DNA of 64,000 nt from Duganella rivi (GCF_009857435.1 NZ_WWCK01000006.1:455029-519028); one strand, 5' to 3'; numbered from the stretch's first letter, positions 17,038 through 26,029 are shown. Translations and numbers: made by a program. Notes: a model not told the origin generated them from the letters alone.

Positions 17038-17866
17038 ACGAAGACAGGTCGGGATGCGGCGGTGGATAACTGAGATCCATGCCTTCCAGCGTTTCCAGCA
17101 GCAGGCTGGCGATCACCAAATTACGATGCGTTTTGGAGTTGGCCGGCACGATGTACCAAGGCGCATGCGGCGCATCGGTTTCGCGGATGGCTTTTTCATA
17201 GGCGCGCTGATAGTCATCCCACTTGGCGCGCTGCTTGATGTCTTCCGGGTTGAATTTCCACTGCTTGTCCGGGTCATCCAAACGCTCTTGCAAGCGCTCG
17301 CGCTGCTCTTCCTTCGAAATGTGCAGGAAGACCTTGACGATCACGGTGCCGGTTTCCGCCAGCATGCGCTCGAAATCGCGGATTTGCGCGTAGCGGCGCT
17401 TGCACTCGGCGTCATTGATCCACCCTTGCACGCGGGTGATCAGCACATCTTCGTAATGACTGCGGTTGAAGATGGCGATTTCGCCCAGCATCGGCACATG
17501 CTGGTGCACGCGCCACAGGTAATCATGCGCCAGCTCCGTGTCGGTCGGCGCTTTGAAGCCTACCGCGCGCAAGCCCATGGGACTAATTCCGCTGAACATG
17601 GCGCGCACCGTGCCGTCTTTGCCGGAGGTGTCCATGCCCTGCAAAATCAGCAGCACTTTTTGCTTGCGCTGCGCGTACAGCTTGTCCTGCAAGGCGGCGA
17701 TGCGGTCGATCAGCGCGGCCGTACGTTCATGATCGAGCGCCTTGCCGCGCGACTTGCCGAGTTTGGGATTGGCGGCGCGGCTGGAAAAGGTCGCGTCGTC
17801 CGCGTCCTCGTCGCGCAGCTTGAGTTTTGTGGGTGCGCGGAAGCGCTGGCGGGCATTGTGTGTCAT
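17024..17866 (-). CDS. ppk2: Polyphosphate kinase 2 family (class III-like)
   Basis: 280-residue PPK2 with Walker A GMDTSGKDG (77-85), Walker B-type FNRSHYED (133-140) and the lid segment FLHISKEEQRERLQERLDDPDKQWKF. The overall pattern resembles class III enzymes that phosphorylate AMP and ADP with polyphosphate; class is by resemblance only. It starts 12 bases after the FAD oxidoreductase gene, so it is the third gene of the speE-FAD-ppk2 unit. Its end overlaps the convergent depolymerase. Confidence 0.88.
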   Translation of the reverse strand: MTHNARQRFRAPTKLKLRDEDADDATFSSRAANPKLGKSRGKALDHERTAALIDRIAALQDKLYAQRKQKVLLILQGMDTSGKDGTVRAMFSGISPMGLRAVGFKAPTDTELAHDYLWRVHQHVPMLGEIAIFNRSHYEDVLITRVQGWINDAECKRRYAQIRDFERMLAETGTVIVKVFLHISKEEQRERLQERLDDPDKQWKFNPEDIKQRAKWDDYQRAYEKAIRETDAPHAPWYIVPANSKTHRNLVIASLLLETLEGMDLSYPPPHPDLSSFTVE

Positions 17867-17878
17867 CGGTTTAGCATA

Positions 17879-19489
17879 TCACTTAGCCGCCAGCTGTGCT
17901 GCGCGATAGCCCCACCATGCCGCTTCCTCGAATACCGAGAAGCCGGATAAATCGGCGTGGGCAAACAGGATCGGCCCATCGACCTCACGCAGCGCCTTCA
18001 TGCCGGCGTTGCTGCGGAAGTTAGGCCAAGGAACCGCCATCGCGTGGCCGCGCAAGGTGATGTCGACCCGCTCCACGCACGACGCGAACTGCGCGCCGTA
18101 GGCGGTTTTCAAATCCGCGCTGGCCAGCGCCAGCAACTCCTCCGGCTTGGCCGACGCCATCCAGCCGCGCGCGCTGCTGGCCTTGCGGTCGGACAGCGCG
18201 ACGTAGGCGCTGAACACCGTTTTCTCTGGCGGCTGCACGCGGATGTCCTGGTGCGTCGAGACCACGAAGCCCAGTCCTGGCTCGCCGTACACCACGTTAT
18301 CCCACGACAGCGGTTGGCTCGGCAGCTCGTCCGGGAAGCGCTTGAGCAGGAAGTTCGCCACCATCCACGGCGCATATTCCGGCGCATGCCTGGCGGCGTC
18401 AAAGCCATAGTCACCAATATTTTCCACCACGCGCGCCGCGACGTAGGTCGGCATCGCACAAATGGCCTTGCGGGCGCGCACCAGGTAACTGGCCGGCTTG
18501 CCGTTTTCGAGTTTGAAGCACAGGGCTTCCACGCCATCTGCTGTTTTTTTCAGCGACACCGCGGTGCCGGCCATGCGCTTGACGGCGGCCGCACGCTCCA
18601 TGCCGGAAGCCAGCGGCTGCAAGCCTCCCGGCCACGTAAGCCATGCACCGTTGCCGGCGTTGGCGGCCTGGCCCCAGCGGCTGCAGTAGTAATGCAGCCC
18701 TGCCCACGCCGAGACCTTGTCGTAACGGGTGCCGTAATCGTCGCGGCAGCAGTAGTTCAAGTACCAGTGCAGCGTCGGCGACTTGTAGCCATTTTGATCC
18801 ATCCACTGTTTCAGTGTGATGCGATCCAGCGCCTGCCATTGCGGGTCTTCCGACGACATCACGGTTGGGAACACAAACACGCGGCGGCCGTCCGCGCCAT
18901 GCAGTTGGCGCAGGCGGTGCACCTCGTCGAAGAAGCGCTGGTGTTCATCGAGCTCCCACTGCGGCACGCCGTCCGTCGGGATGAAGCCTTCCTGCCAATG
19001 TCCGTTGAACAGCAGGCGTTCTTCCGGTGCGTGCAGGATAAAGCGCTCGTCGTAGTAAGGCTTCTCGGCCATCGCATCTTTTTGGATGATGCCGAGATCC
19101 GCGAGAATTTCGCGCACGTGCGTCGATTCCGGCGATGGCAGCGGCAGGTAGTGCGCGCCGGTCGGATATTCGTACTCGCCAAAGGCGCCGCCGGCCGCGT
19201 TACCGTAAGGCTGCGGGCCGTCGATCATCAGCACATCGGTCTTGCCGAGTTTTTTCAGCTTCCACGCAGCGGTAAGGCCGGATACGCCCGAGCCAAGAAT
19301 CGCAATATCGGTGTGGATAACCTGCGATGGCGGCGGCAGCGCGCGGCGGTCGCGCAGGAAGTGGCCTTCGTCGCGGCCGACATAATGCAGCGTCGGCGTA
19401 ATCTCCTGCCAGCGCTGGAAAGCGAGACCGCTACCGGCCGCAGTCAGCCCGGTAGCGCCAGCCCACACGAGAAAGGATCGGCGCAGCAT
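17879..19489 (-). CDS. FAD-dependent amine-oxidase-like oxidoreductase with Tat-type signal
   Basis: 536 residues. The N-terminus MLRRSFLVWAGATGLTAAG has a twin-arginine motif (RRSFL) and hydrophobic stretch, suggesting Tat export of a folded flavoprotein. The FAD-binding Rossmann motif IAILGSGVSGLTAAWKLKK is at about 63-81. The C-terminal FAD motif region reads GPILFAHADLSGFSVFEEAAWWGYRAA. It belongs to the flavin amine oxidase / phytoene desaturase superfamily; the substrate is unknown. The start overlaps the stop of the upstream aminopropyltransferase (TGATG), so the products are translationally coupled. Oxidation of a polyamine is a reasonable guess from context. Confidence 0.75.
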   Translation of the reverse strand: MLRRSFLVWAGATGLTAAGSGLAFQRWQEITPTLHYVGRDEGHFLRDRRALPPPSQVIHTDIAILGSGVSGLTAAWKLKKLGKTDVLMIDGPQPYGNAAGGAFGEYEYPTGAHYLPLPSPESTHVREILADLGIIQKDAMAEKPYYDERFILHAPEERLLFNGHWQEGFIPTDGVPQWELDEHQRFFDEVHRLRQLHGADGRRVFVFPTVMSSEDPQWQALDRITLKQWMDQNGYKSPTLHWYLNYCCRDDYGTRYDKVSAWAGLHYYCSRWGQAANAGNGAWLTWPGGLQPLASGMERAAAVKRMAGTAVSLKKTADGVEALCFKLENGKPASYLVRARKAICAMPTYVAARVVENIGDYGFDAARHAPEYAPWMVANFLLKRFPDELPSQPLSWDNVVYGEPGLGFVVSTHQDIRVQPPEKTVFSAYVALSDRKASSARGWMASAKPEELLALASADLKTAYGAQFASCVERVDITLRGHAMAVPWPNFRSNAGMKALREVDGPILFAHADLSGFSVFEEAAWWGYRAAQLAAK

Positions 19490-21000
19490 CAGCGGATCAC
19501 CCGGCGCCAGTCCTGCTCGAATTCATGCACGAGCGACTGCGTGTTGAGGCGATTCGGCTCCATCGCCATCGGCTTCATATCGGGCGGGAAGATGAACATC
19601 TCGCGCGTGGTGTCGGCGTTCAGGTAGCGCATCGGCAGGCGATAACTGGTCGGCGGCGTGTAGTCCGCTTGCGGCGTGGCGAGAATGAAGCCCCACTCGC
19701 CAAACGACGGCACATAGGCGTGATACGGATGCGTTTTCAAACCAACCTCCCGCAAGGTGGCGTCGATCGTCCAGTAAGCATGTGGCGCAAAGAACGGCGA
19801 CGTCGATTGCACCACCATCAAGCCATTCGCCGACAAGTGTTTGCGCACCATGCCGTAGAACGGCACCGAGTACAGCTTGCCAAGCGCGAAGCTGGAAGGA
19901 TCGGGGAAGTCCACAATCACCGCATCAAACATATCGTCGTTGTGCTGCAACCAGATGGCTGCATCGGCATTCACTACGCGCACGCGCTTGTCGCTGAAGG
20001 AGCCGTGATTGAGTTTGACCAGTTCTTCGCGCTGCGTGAAGGCGTTCGTCATGGCCGGATCCAAATCCACCAGCGTCACGTGCTCGATATTCGGATAGCG
20101 CAGAATCTCGCGCAGCGCGAGGCCATCGCCGCCGCCCAGCACCAGCACGCGCTTCGCCCACGGCAAAGGTTGCAGCACCGGATGCACCAGCGCCTCGTGA
20201 TAACGGTATTCGTCGCGCGAAGAGAATTGCAGATTGCCGTTGATGTAGAGGCGCGTATCGTCCTTCCACTTGGTGATCACCAGGCGCTGATAGGGCGTAG
20301 TGGTGGCGTAGACGATTTCGTCACCGAACAAACCATGCTCGCCCCAGTAAGTGAGCTTGTCGGCAAAGGCGAAACCGAATACCAACGCGCACATCACCGC
20401 GCAAGCGCGCAGCATGCGGCCGGTGACATTTTTCAGCTCTGTGGAAAAAGCCTTGATTGTCCACAGGGCCACGCCGACGTTCAGCATCCCGAACAAAAAT
20501 CCGGTGCGCACCAAACCAAGATAAGGCGCCAGCACCAGCGGGAATAACAGCGACACCGCCAGCGCCCCAAGATAATCAAACGTCAGCACCCTGCTGACCA
20601 ATTCATTGAACTCCGTCTTGCGCTCATTCAGCGCCCGCATCACCAGCGGCACCTCCATGCCGACAAACGCGCCGACCAAAAACACCATAGTGTACAACAG
20701 CGTGCGGAATGGCGCCGGCATCCACGAGAAAGTCAGGAACAACACCGCCGCCGACAAGCCGCCGACCAAGCCTACCGCCAGTTCGATATCGACAAAGCGC
20801 GACAGCACATCCTCATCGCGCACGTACTTAGAGAAATGCGCGCCGACGCCCATGGCAAACAGGTAGCATCCGATAATGGTAGAAAATTGCAGCACCGAGT
20901 CGCCCAGCAAATAGCTCGACAGCGCGCCGGCGATCAGCTCATACGCCAATCCGCAGGAGGCCACCACGAAGACAGACAGGATCAGAATCTTTTTGGTCAT
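19489..21000 (-). CDS. speE: Membrane-bound spermidine synthase-like aminopropyltransferase
   Basis: 503 residues. About seven membrane segments fill residues 1-215. A cytosolic SpeE-like domain (about 225-460) carries the AdoMet/dcAdoMet-binding GGGDG (289-293), VDLDP (311-315) and the catalytic-site DFPDPSS (364-370). The family transfers aminopropyl from decarboxylated AdoMet to an amine acceptor; the acceptor is unknown. Divergent by 61 bp from DUF350-SPFH-DUF4178-SpeD, where SpeD supplies the donor. First gene of a unit with the FAD oxidoreductase and PPK2. Confidence 0.85.
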   Translation of the reverse strand: MTKKILILSVFVVASCGLAYELIAGALSSYLLGDSVLQFSTIIGCYLFAMGVGAHFSKYVRDEDVLSRFVDIELAVGLVGGLSAAVLFLTFSWMPAPFRTLLYTMVFLVGAFVGMEVPLVMRALNERKTEFNELVSRVLTFDYLGALAVSLLFPLVLAPYLGLVRTGFLFGMLNVGVALWTIKAFSTELKNVTGRMLRACAVMCALVFGFAFADKLTYWGEHGLFGDEIVYATTTPYQRLVITKWKDDTRLYINGNLQFSSRDEYRYHEALVHPVLQPLPWAKRVLVLGGGDGLALREILRYPNIEHVTLVDLDPAMTNAFTQREELVKLNHGSFSDKRVRVVNADAAIWLQHNDDMFDAVIVDFPDPSSFALGKLYSVPFYGMVRKHLSANGLMVVQSTSPFFAPHAYWTIDATLREVGLKTHPYHAYVPSFGEWGFILATPQADYTPPTSYRLPMRYLNADTTREMFIFPPDMKPMAMEPNRLNTQSLVHEFEQDWRRVIR

Positions 21001-21061
21001 TTAGCTCGTTTGCTTTATTATCAACGAATTGTCAATTCGCCACTTTACCTGAAGGTGCGCC

Positions 21062-21448
21062 GTGCCCGCCATCCTAAACTATCTGATCCATCTGCTGCTG
21101 GCCGCCGTGCTGCTGGCGGTGTTCTTCAAAGCCTATAGCTGGATGACGCCTTTTGACGAGATCACCCTGATCCGCCAAGGCAACCAAGCAGCAGCACTAT
21201 CGCTGGGCGGGGCGCTGATAGGTTTTTCCATCACCATCGGTTCGGCGCTGATGCATACTGCCGATTACCGCGAATTCTTCGCATGGGCCTTCGGCGCCAT
21301 GGTGGTGCAGATGCTGGCCTACGCCATCACCACCCGCGTGCTGAATATGTCGAAAGACCAGATCGAAGCCAATAACACTGCGTTTGGCGGCCTGCTGTCC
21401 GCCATCTCCATTTCCATCGGCGTTATCAACGGCGCCTGCATTTCGTAA
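21062..21448 (+). CDS. DUF350 family membrane protein
   Basis: 128 residues with about four membrane helices (5-24, 45-63, 73-92, 108-126). It contains SLGGALIGFSITIGSAL and a C-terminal GGLLSAISISIGVINGACI, as in YjfL/DUF350 proteins. The GTG start at 21062 follows GAAGGT. DUF350 proteins recur beside SPFH and polyamine enzymes in bacteria; the function is unknown. First gene of the plus-strand arm, 12 bases before the SPFH gene. Confidence 0.85.
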   Translation: MPAILNYLIHLLLAAVLLAVFFKAYSWMTPFDEITLIRQGNQAAALSLGGALIGFSITIGSALMHTADYREFFAWAFGAMVVQMLAYAITTRVLNMSKDQIEANNTAFGGLLSAISISIGVINGACIS

Positions 21449-21460
21449 GCGAGGTTCATC

Positions 21461-22480
21461 ATGGGTATCGGCAGCTTTATCAAGAAGCAGTTTATCGATG
21501 TACTGCAATGGAACGAAGACACCGACGGCGTGCTGGCGTGGCGCTATCCGATGGCCGATCAAGAGATTCAGAACGGCGGCCAGCTGGTGGTGCGCGAATC
21601 GCAGGTAGCGGTGTTCGTCAACGAAGGCCAGATCGCCGACGTCTTCGGCCCCGGCACCCACACGCTCACCACGCAGACCTTGCCGGTGCTGACCAACTTG
21701 AAAAACTGGGACAAGCTGTTTGCATCGCCGTTTAAATCGGACGTGTACTTCTTCAGCACCCGCGTGCAGACTGGCCGCAAGTGGGGCACGGCGCAGCCGA
21801 TCACTATCCGCGATAAAGATTTCGACATGGTGCGCGTGCGCGCGTTCGGCATGTACTCGTACCGCGTGACCAATGCGCGCGCCTTCTTCACGGAGATCAG
21901 CGGCACGCGCGAGAGCTACACCCGCGACGAGGTGGAAGAACAGCTGCGCGGCATTCTGCTGGCGACCATGGCCAATTCGCTCGGCGCATCGCAAGTGCCG
22001 TTCCTCGATATGGCGGCCAATCAGGCCTTGATGGCGCAGCAGGTGAAAGGCGATTTGACCACCGCGTTTGCGCGTTACGGCATCGCGCTGGACGAATTCA
22101 ATGTGGCCAGCGTCAGCCTGCCCGAGGAATTGCAGGCGGCGCTTGATGAGCGCATCTCCGCCGGCATGAAGGGCGGCATGAGCGCTGACAAAATGGCCGG
22201 CTTCACCAAGTACCAGGTCGCCAGTTCAATTCCGCTGGCGGCGGGGAATGAAGGCGGCTTGGCCGGCATTGGCGCGGGGCTGGGCGCTGGGCTGTCGGTC
22301 GGTCAGGTGATTGGTCAAAGTATGGGCGCGGCACTGGCGCCGCAGCCTGCCGCTGCGCCGGCTGAAGACTCCGTCGAAGCGCGCCTTGAAAAACTCAAAG
22401 GGCTGCTCGACAAAGGCCTGATCTCGGCCGCCGACTACGACAGCGCCAAGGCCGAACTGTTGAAAAAACTGATCGGCTAA
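21461..22480 (+). CDS. SPFH-domain protein with C-terminal SHOCT domain
   Basis: 339 residues. The SPFH/band-7-like core (about 20-250) is of the YdjI / virion-core type: RESQVAVFVNEGQIADVFGPGTHTL, then SDVYFFSTRVQ. A Gly/Ala linker follows, and a SHOCT motif ends the protein (VEARLEKLKGLLDKGLISAADYD). No membrane span is obvious, so it probably attaches peripherally and oligomerises. Sits in the DUF350-SPFH-DUF4178-SpeD operon. Confidence 0.85.
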   Translation: MGIGSFIKKQFIDVLQWNEDTDGVLAWRYPMADQEIQNGGQLVVRESQVAVFVNEGQIADVFGPGTHTLTTQTLPVLTNLKNWDKLFASPFKSDVYFFSTRVQTGRKWGTAQPITIRDKDFDMVRVRAFGMYSYRVTNARAFFTEISGTRESYTRDEVEEQLRGILLATMANSLGASQVPFLDMAANQALMAQQVKGDLTTAFARYGIALDEFNVASVSLPEELQAALDERISAGMKGGMSADKMAGFTKYQVASSIPLAAGNEGGLAGIGAGLGAGLSVGQVIGQSMGAALAPQPAAAPAEDSVEARLEKLKGLLDKGLISAADYDSAKAELLKKLIG

Positions 22481-22484
22481 TCGC

Positions 22485-23954
22485 GTGCAAGTCGTTTCCT
22501 GCCCCAGCTGCGGCGCGGAGGTCAAATTCCGCTCGCATGCCTCGGTCATGGCGGTCTGCGAGTATTGCAGCACGCGCGTGCTCAAGGATGCGGATGCGGT
22601 CAAGGATCTGGGCAAGATGTCGTCCGTGCTGGAGGACTATTCGCCAATCCAGATCGGCACTTCCGGCGTGCTCGGTGGGCGGCCGTTCACGGTGGTCGGC
22701 CGCATCCAGCTACGCTACTCGGCCGGCATGTGGAACGAGTGGTATCTGTTTTTCGACGACGGCAAAACTTCCTGGCTCGGCGATTCGTCCGGCATGTACA
22801 CCATCACCGCCGAGTTTCAAGGCGATGTGCAGCTGCCGGAATTTGAGCAACTAGTCCCCGGACAAAATTATCCGATCAACGGCGCGCCTTATCTGGCGGC
22901 CGAAGTGCGCTTGGCCGATTGCGTCGGCGGCCAAGGCGAATTGCCGTTCAAAGTGGGCGATGGCTATCAGGCGCGCGTGGCAGATTTCCGGCGCGGCGTG
23001 GAATTCATCACGCTCGATTACTCGGATGGACCGCGTCCCGTAGTCTATACCGGCATCGCGGTCACGCTCGACAGCCTACAATGCCAGCTGCTGCGCGATG
23101 ATGATGCGATCCAGCGCGCCGCTGGCCGGTATCGCGGCAAACTCGATGCGCTGGATTGTCCTTCGTGCGGTAGCCCGATCAAGTACCTGCCCGGCGTGAC
23201 GGCCAATCTGATATGCCCATCTTGCGCAACGCAAATCGACGCGGCCAGCCCCGAGGCGCAAGTGATTGCGGCCGGTGAGCGCGTGGCCGCGGTGCCGCTG
23301 ACGCTGGAGCTGGGCGCAACGGCAAAAATCAACAATCAGGAATTCACCATCATCGGCATGATGCGGCGCGCCGACGATGAAGGCGCGCAGTGGAACGAGT
23401 ACCTGATGTACGGCCCGCGCGCCGGCTTCTCGTGGCTGGTGGAGACCGACGAAGGCTGGTCTGGCGCCAACGTGCTGCCGGCGTGGCCGATGTCGTACAC
23501 GCGTGGCTGGCCGGAAGTGGTTGTGGATAAGGTCAAATTTATCCGCCTGTACGATTACGGTTCGGTGGTGACTTACGCGGTGGGCGCTTTCAATTGGCGC
23601 GTGTCGGTCGGCGATCGCACGCAGGTGACGGAGTTCGAGGCAGGCCAGTTGCGGCTGGCGGCCGAGACCACCGCGCAGGAAATGACGTGGTCGCGCTCCT
23701 CGCCGGTGTCGGCCGACCAGTTGAAAGCGTGGTTCGGCAGCGCCTTCAAAGGCCGCGTGAAAGCGCCGTCCAGATCGCAGCCGTTCGCCAACAACCGCTA
23801 TCGCAAAACCGCCAAGTACCTGATCTGGTTCATGCTGGCTTTGAACGCGATCCCGCTGATGGCGAATTTTTCCGGCACGTGGTTCTTGAGCGCAGTCGGC
23901 GCGCTGGCCATCTACCTGCCGGCGATCTTCTTGGATAACAACGACCAGGCATGA
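22485..23954 (+). CDS. Two-module DUF4178 protein with zinc ribbons and membrane tail
   Basis: 489 residues with an internal duplication. Each half has a zinc ribbon (CPSCGAEVKF..CEYC at 4-26; CPSCGSPIKY..CPSC at about 224-246) followed by a DUF4178 beta domain with WNEWYLFFDDGKTSWL or WNEYLMYGPRAGFSWL. Two membrane helices close the protein (about 445-484). The GTG start at 22485 lies four bases after the SPFH stop. The stop overlaps the next ATG (ATGA, 23951-23954). Function unknown; partner of the SPFH protein by context. Confidence 0.8.
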   Translation: MQVVSCPSCGAEVKFRSHASVMAVCEYCSTRVLKDADAVKDLGKMSSVLEDYSPIQIGTSGVLGGRPFTVVGRIQLRYSAGMWNEWYLFFDDGKTSWLGDSSGMYTITAEFQGDVQLPEFEQLVPGQNYPINGAPYLAAEVRLADCVGGQGELPFKVGDGYQARVADFRRGVEFITLDYSDGPRPVVYTGIAVTLDSLQCQLLRDDDAIQRAAGRYRGKLDALDCPSCGSPIKYLPGVTANLICPSCATQIDAASPEAQVIAAGERVAAVPLTLELGATAKINNQEFTIIGMMRRADDEGAQWNEYLMYGPRAGFSWLVETDEGWSGANVLPAWPMSYTRGWPEVVVDKVKFIRLYDYGSVVTYAVGAFNWRVSVGDRTQVTEFEAGQLRLAAETTAQEMTWSRSSPVSADQLKAWFGSAFKGRVKAPSRSQPFANNRYRKTAKYLIWFMLALNAIPLMANFSGTWFLSAVGALAIYLPAIFLDNNDQA

Positions 23955-24130
23955 GTAAATTTTTCATCTACGCGATCATCGTCACGGTGATTACTTCGGG
24001 CAGCAGCTGGATCCGCATGGCCGGCGGCAGCAGTTCGGGCAGCGGCTATCGCGGCAGCACCTGGAGTTCGAACACCGGCGGTGGCGGCGGCAGCTGGGGC
24101 GGCGGTTCCGGCGGCGGAGGCCACAAATGA
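23951..24130 (+). CDS. Small glycine-rich membrane protein
   Basis: 59 codons between DUF4178 and speD, overlapping both neighbours by four bases (ATGA at 23951-23954 and 24127-24130). The N-terminus MSKFFIYAIIVTVITSG is one membrane helix; the rest is Gly/Ser-rich, ending SGGGGHK. Coupled overlaps on both sides argue it is translated. No family recognised. Confidence 0.7.
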   Translation: MSKFFIYAIIVTVITSGSSWIRMAGGSSSGSGYRGSTWSSNTGGGGGSWGGGSGGGGHK

Positions 24131-24519
24131 AGCGCGAACAGCTCCCCGGCGGCGCGCCGGCGCCGGTAGTCCACGCGCCATCCGGCATCCACGTGCTGGC
24201 TGACCTGAGCGGCATCGCTGCCGAAAAATTGAGCAACTGCGCGGCGCTGGAACAGCTGCTGCGCGATGCCGCCGACGCCGCAAAAGCGCGCGTGCTGTTC
24301 AGCCATTTCCATGGTTTTGGCGAAGGCCAAGGCGTGACCGGCGTGGTGCTGCTGGCCGAATCGCACATCACCATTCACACCTGGCCGGAATGCGGTTTCG
24401 CTGCCGCTGACATCTTCATGTGCGGCAGCGCCCAGCCGGAGTTAGCACTTGCTCTCATCAAGAAGGCCTTGCAGCCTAGGGCCGCACACGTCCACACCTC
24501 GCGGCGCGGGCCGCCATAA
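24127..24519 (+). CDS. speD: S-adenosylmethionine decarboxylase proenzyme
   Basis: 130-residue prokaryotic class 1B AdoMetDC. Self-cleavage is predicted between Glu78 and Ser79 in LAESHITIHTWPE, giving the pyruvoyl group. Catalytic His84 and Cys99 (FMCGS) keep the family spacing of 5 and 15 residues from the Ser. It produces decarboxylated AdoMet for the divergent membrane aminopropyltransferase. The N-terminus is about 15 residues longer than minimal homologues. The start overlaps the small Gly-rich gene. Confidence 0.92.
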   Translation: MKREQLPGGAPAPVVHAPSGIHVLADLSGIAAEKLSNCAALEQLLRDAADAAKARVLFSHFHGFGEGQGVTGVVLLAESHITIHTWPECGFAAADIFMCGSAQPELALALIKKALQPRAAHVHTSRRGPP

Positions 24520-24528
24520 GGAGCTACC

Positions 24529-24894
24529 ATGGGATTGTCAACGCTGGGCCAGATCGCCCTCCCCGTCACCAACGCCGACCGCGCCGAGCAGTTTTACGGC
24601 GATGCGCTGGGCTTGCCCAAGCTGTTCCGCTTCGGCGACCTGGTGTTCTTCAACTGCGGCGGCGTGCGCCTGATGCTGGAAGGCGGCAAGGACAAGATCG
24701 ACGCCGGCACCGGCGTTTGCCACTACTTCAAAGTCGAACAGATCGAGGCCGTGGCCGCCGGCCTGCAAGCCAAAGGCGTGGCCTTTGAGCGCGAGCCGCA
24801 CCTGGTCGCCAAGATGCCCGACCACGCATTGTGGATGGCCTTCTTCCGCGATCCCGACGGCCACCTGCTGGCGGTGATGGAAGAAAAACGCTGA
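24529..24894 (+). CDS. VOC-family (glyoxalase/dioxygenase superfamily) protein
   Basis: 121 residues with paired beta-alpha-beta-beta-beta modules: IALPVTNADRAEQFYGDALGL, then the C-terminal FFRDPDGHLLAVMEE containing a typical Glu ligand. The substrate cannot be inferred. AAGGAG lies seven bases before ATG 24529. It starts ten bases after speD and is probably co-transcribed. It ends eight bases before the convergent GST gene. Confidence 0.85.
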   Translation: MGLSTLGQIALPVTNADRAEQFYGDALGLPKLFRFGDLVFFNCGGVRLMLEGGKDKIDAGTGVCHYFKVEQIEAVAAGLQAKGVAFEREPHLVAKMPDHALWMAFFRDPDGHLLAVMEEKR

Positions 24895-24901
24895 GCGCGC
24901 G

Positions 24902-25531
24902 TTAAGCAATCGCCTGTTCTGCGGCCAGCGCGTCGTCTTTTTCACGGGCAGCGATGGCGGCTGGACGGCCTTGAACGCGGGCCACGTATTGCTCGATCAC
25001 GGGCAGCTTGGGCAGCAGGCCGAACCGGGTCATCCAGCCGAACGCGGTGCTCCACAGGATGTCCAGCGCAGTGAACTGTTCGCCCAGCAGGTAGGGCCCC
25101 TTGGACAGCTGCTCGATCATGGTGTTGAACATGGTGTCGAAATCGCCGTAGTGGCAGGCCATTTTGTTGGAGGGCGGATTCTTCATCCACTGGTCGATCA
25201 TGGCCGGCTCGAAGCAGCTGCCGTAAAACGCCATCCAGCGCAGGTAGGGACCGCGCTGCGGGTCGCCCAGCGGCGGCGCAAGCTTGGCTTCCGGGAACAG
25301 GTCGGCGAGGTAGAGGTAAATCGCCACTTGCTCGGTCACCACGGCATCGCCGTGGCGGATGGCCGGCACCTTGCCCATGGGATTGACGGTCAGGTAGGCG
25401 GCCTCGCGGTTCTCGCCCTTTTTCATATTCATCACGTGCAGCTCGTAGGGAGCGTGCAGTTCTTCCAGCAAGGTCAGCACGCCCGACGAGCGCGAGTGCG
25501 GGCAGTGGTACAAGGTCAGTTGCGGCGCCAT
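24902..25531 (-). CDS. Glutathione S-transferase family protein
   Basis: 209 residues. The N-terminal thioredoxin-like domain (1-80) has LYHCPHSRSSGVLTLLEEL at the active site and NPMGKVPAI plus TEQVAIYLYLAD for glutathione. The C-terminal helical domain has YLLGEQFTALDILWSTAF. AGGAG precedes ATG 25531. It is divergent from the remains of an AraC-type regulator at 25610. Confidence 0.87.
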   Translation of the reverse strand: MAPQLTLYHCPHSRSSGVLTLLEELHAPYELHVMNMKKGENREAAYLTVNPMGKVPAIRHGDAVVTEQVAIYLYLADLFPEAKLAPPLGDPQRGPYLRWMAFYGSCFEPAMIDQWMKNPPSNKMACHYGDFDTMFNTMIEQLSKGPYLLGEQFTALDILWSTAFGWMTRFGLLPKLPVIEQYVARVQGRPAAIAAREKDDALAAEQAIA

Positions 25532-25609
25532 AAATTTCTCCTGTAAGTGGGTGAAAAACGCACGATAACTCTTGCTAAGATGTGGGTCTTGTAAAAACGC
25601 GTATACCTC

Positions 25610-26025
25610 ATGACAACACTGCAAAGTGTACCGCGTCCGACCCGCGGCGTGGTGAACCCGGCCGCCGGCGAGAAGGTCTTTCGGCTGGAACTCTACATGC
25701 CGCCATCCACGTCGTCTTCGACGAGGGCCGCACCGCCGTGTTTGGTGTAATGACGGGCGGCTTTGAGTACACGCTGCGCGGCGCCGGACGATGCCGCCAT
25801 GGTGACTGCCGCCAGCGCCATCTTGCGCACCGCACTGCCCGCCACGGTCGATCCCGAAATCGCCTGCTGGACGCCGCCGACCAACTCGCCACCGGCAGCG
25901 AGATCGACCTCGCCGCGCTCGCCCAGCAACTGGGCTGCTACGACCAATCCCACTTCACCACCGATTTCGAAAAACTCATCGGCAAGCCGCCCGCCGACTA
26001 CCGCCGCAGTTGCGCGGTGAGCTGA
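25610..26025 (+). pseudogene. Decayed AraC-family regulator
   Basis: Pieces of one AraC-type regulator lie in order but in different frames. Frame of 25610: MTTLQSVPRPTRGVVNPAAG. Another frame near 25707: HVVFDEGRTAVFGVMTGG. Back near 25793: DDAAMVTAASAILRTALPA. The other frame again from about 25890: the C-terminal helix-turn-helix piece LAALAQQLGCYDQSHF and KLIGKPPADYRR. About 420 bases remain of a normal 750-900. The pieces indicate at least two deletions with frameshifts. Probably once regulated the divergent GST gene. Confidence 0.75.
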
Positions 26026-26029
26026 AGCG

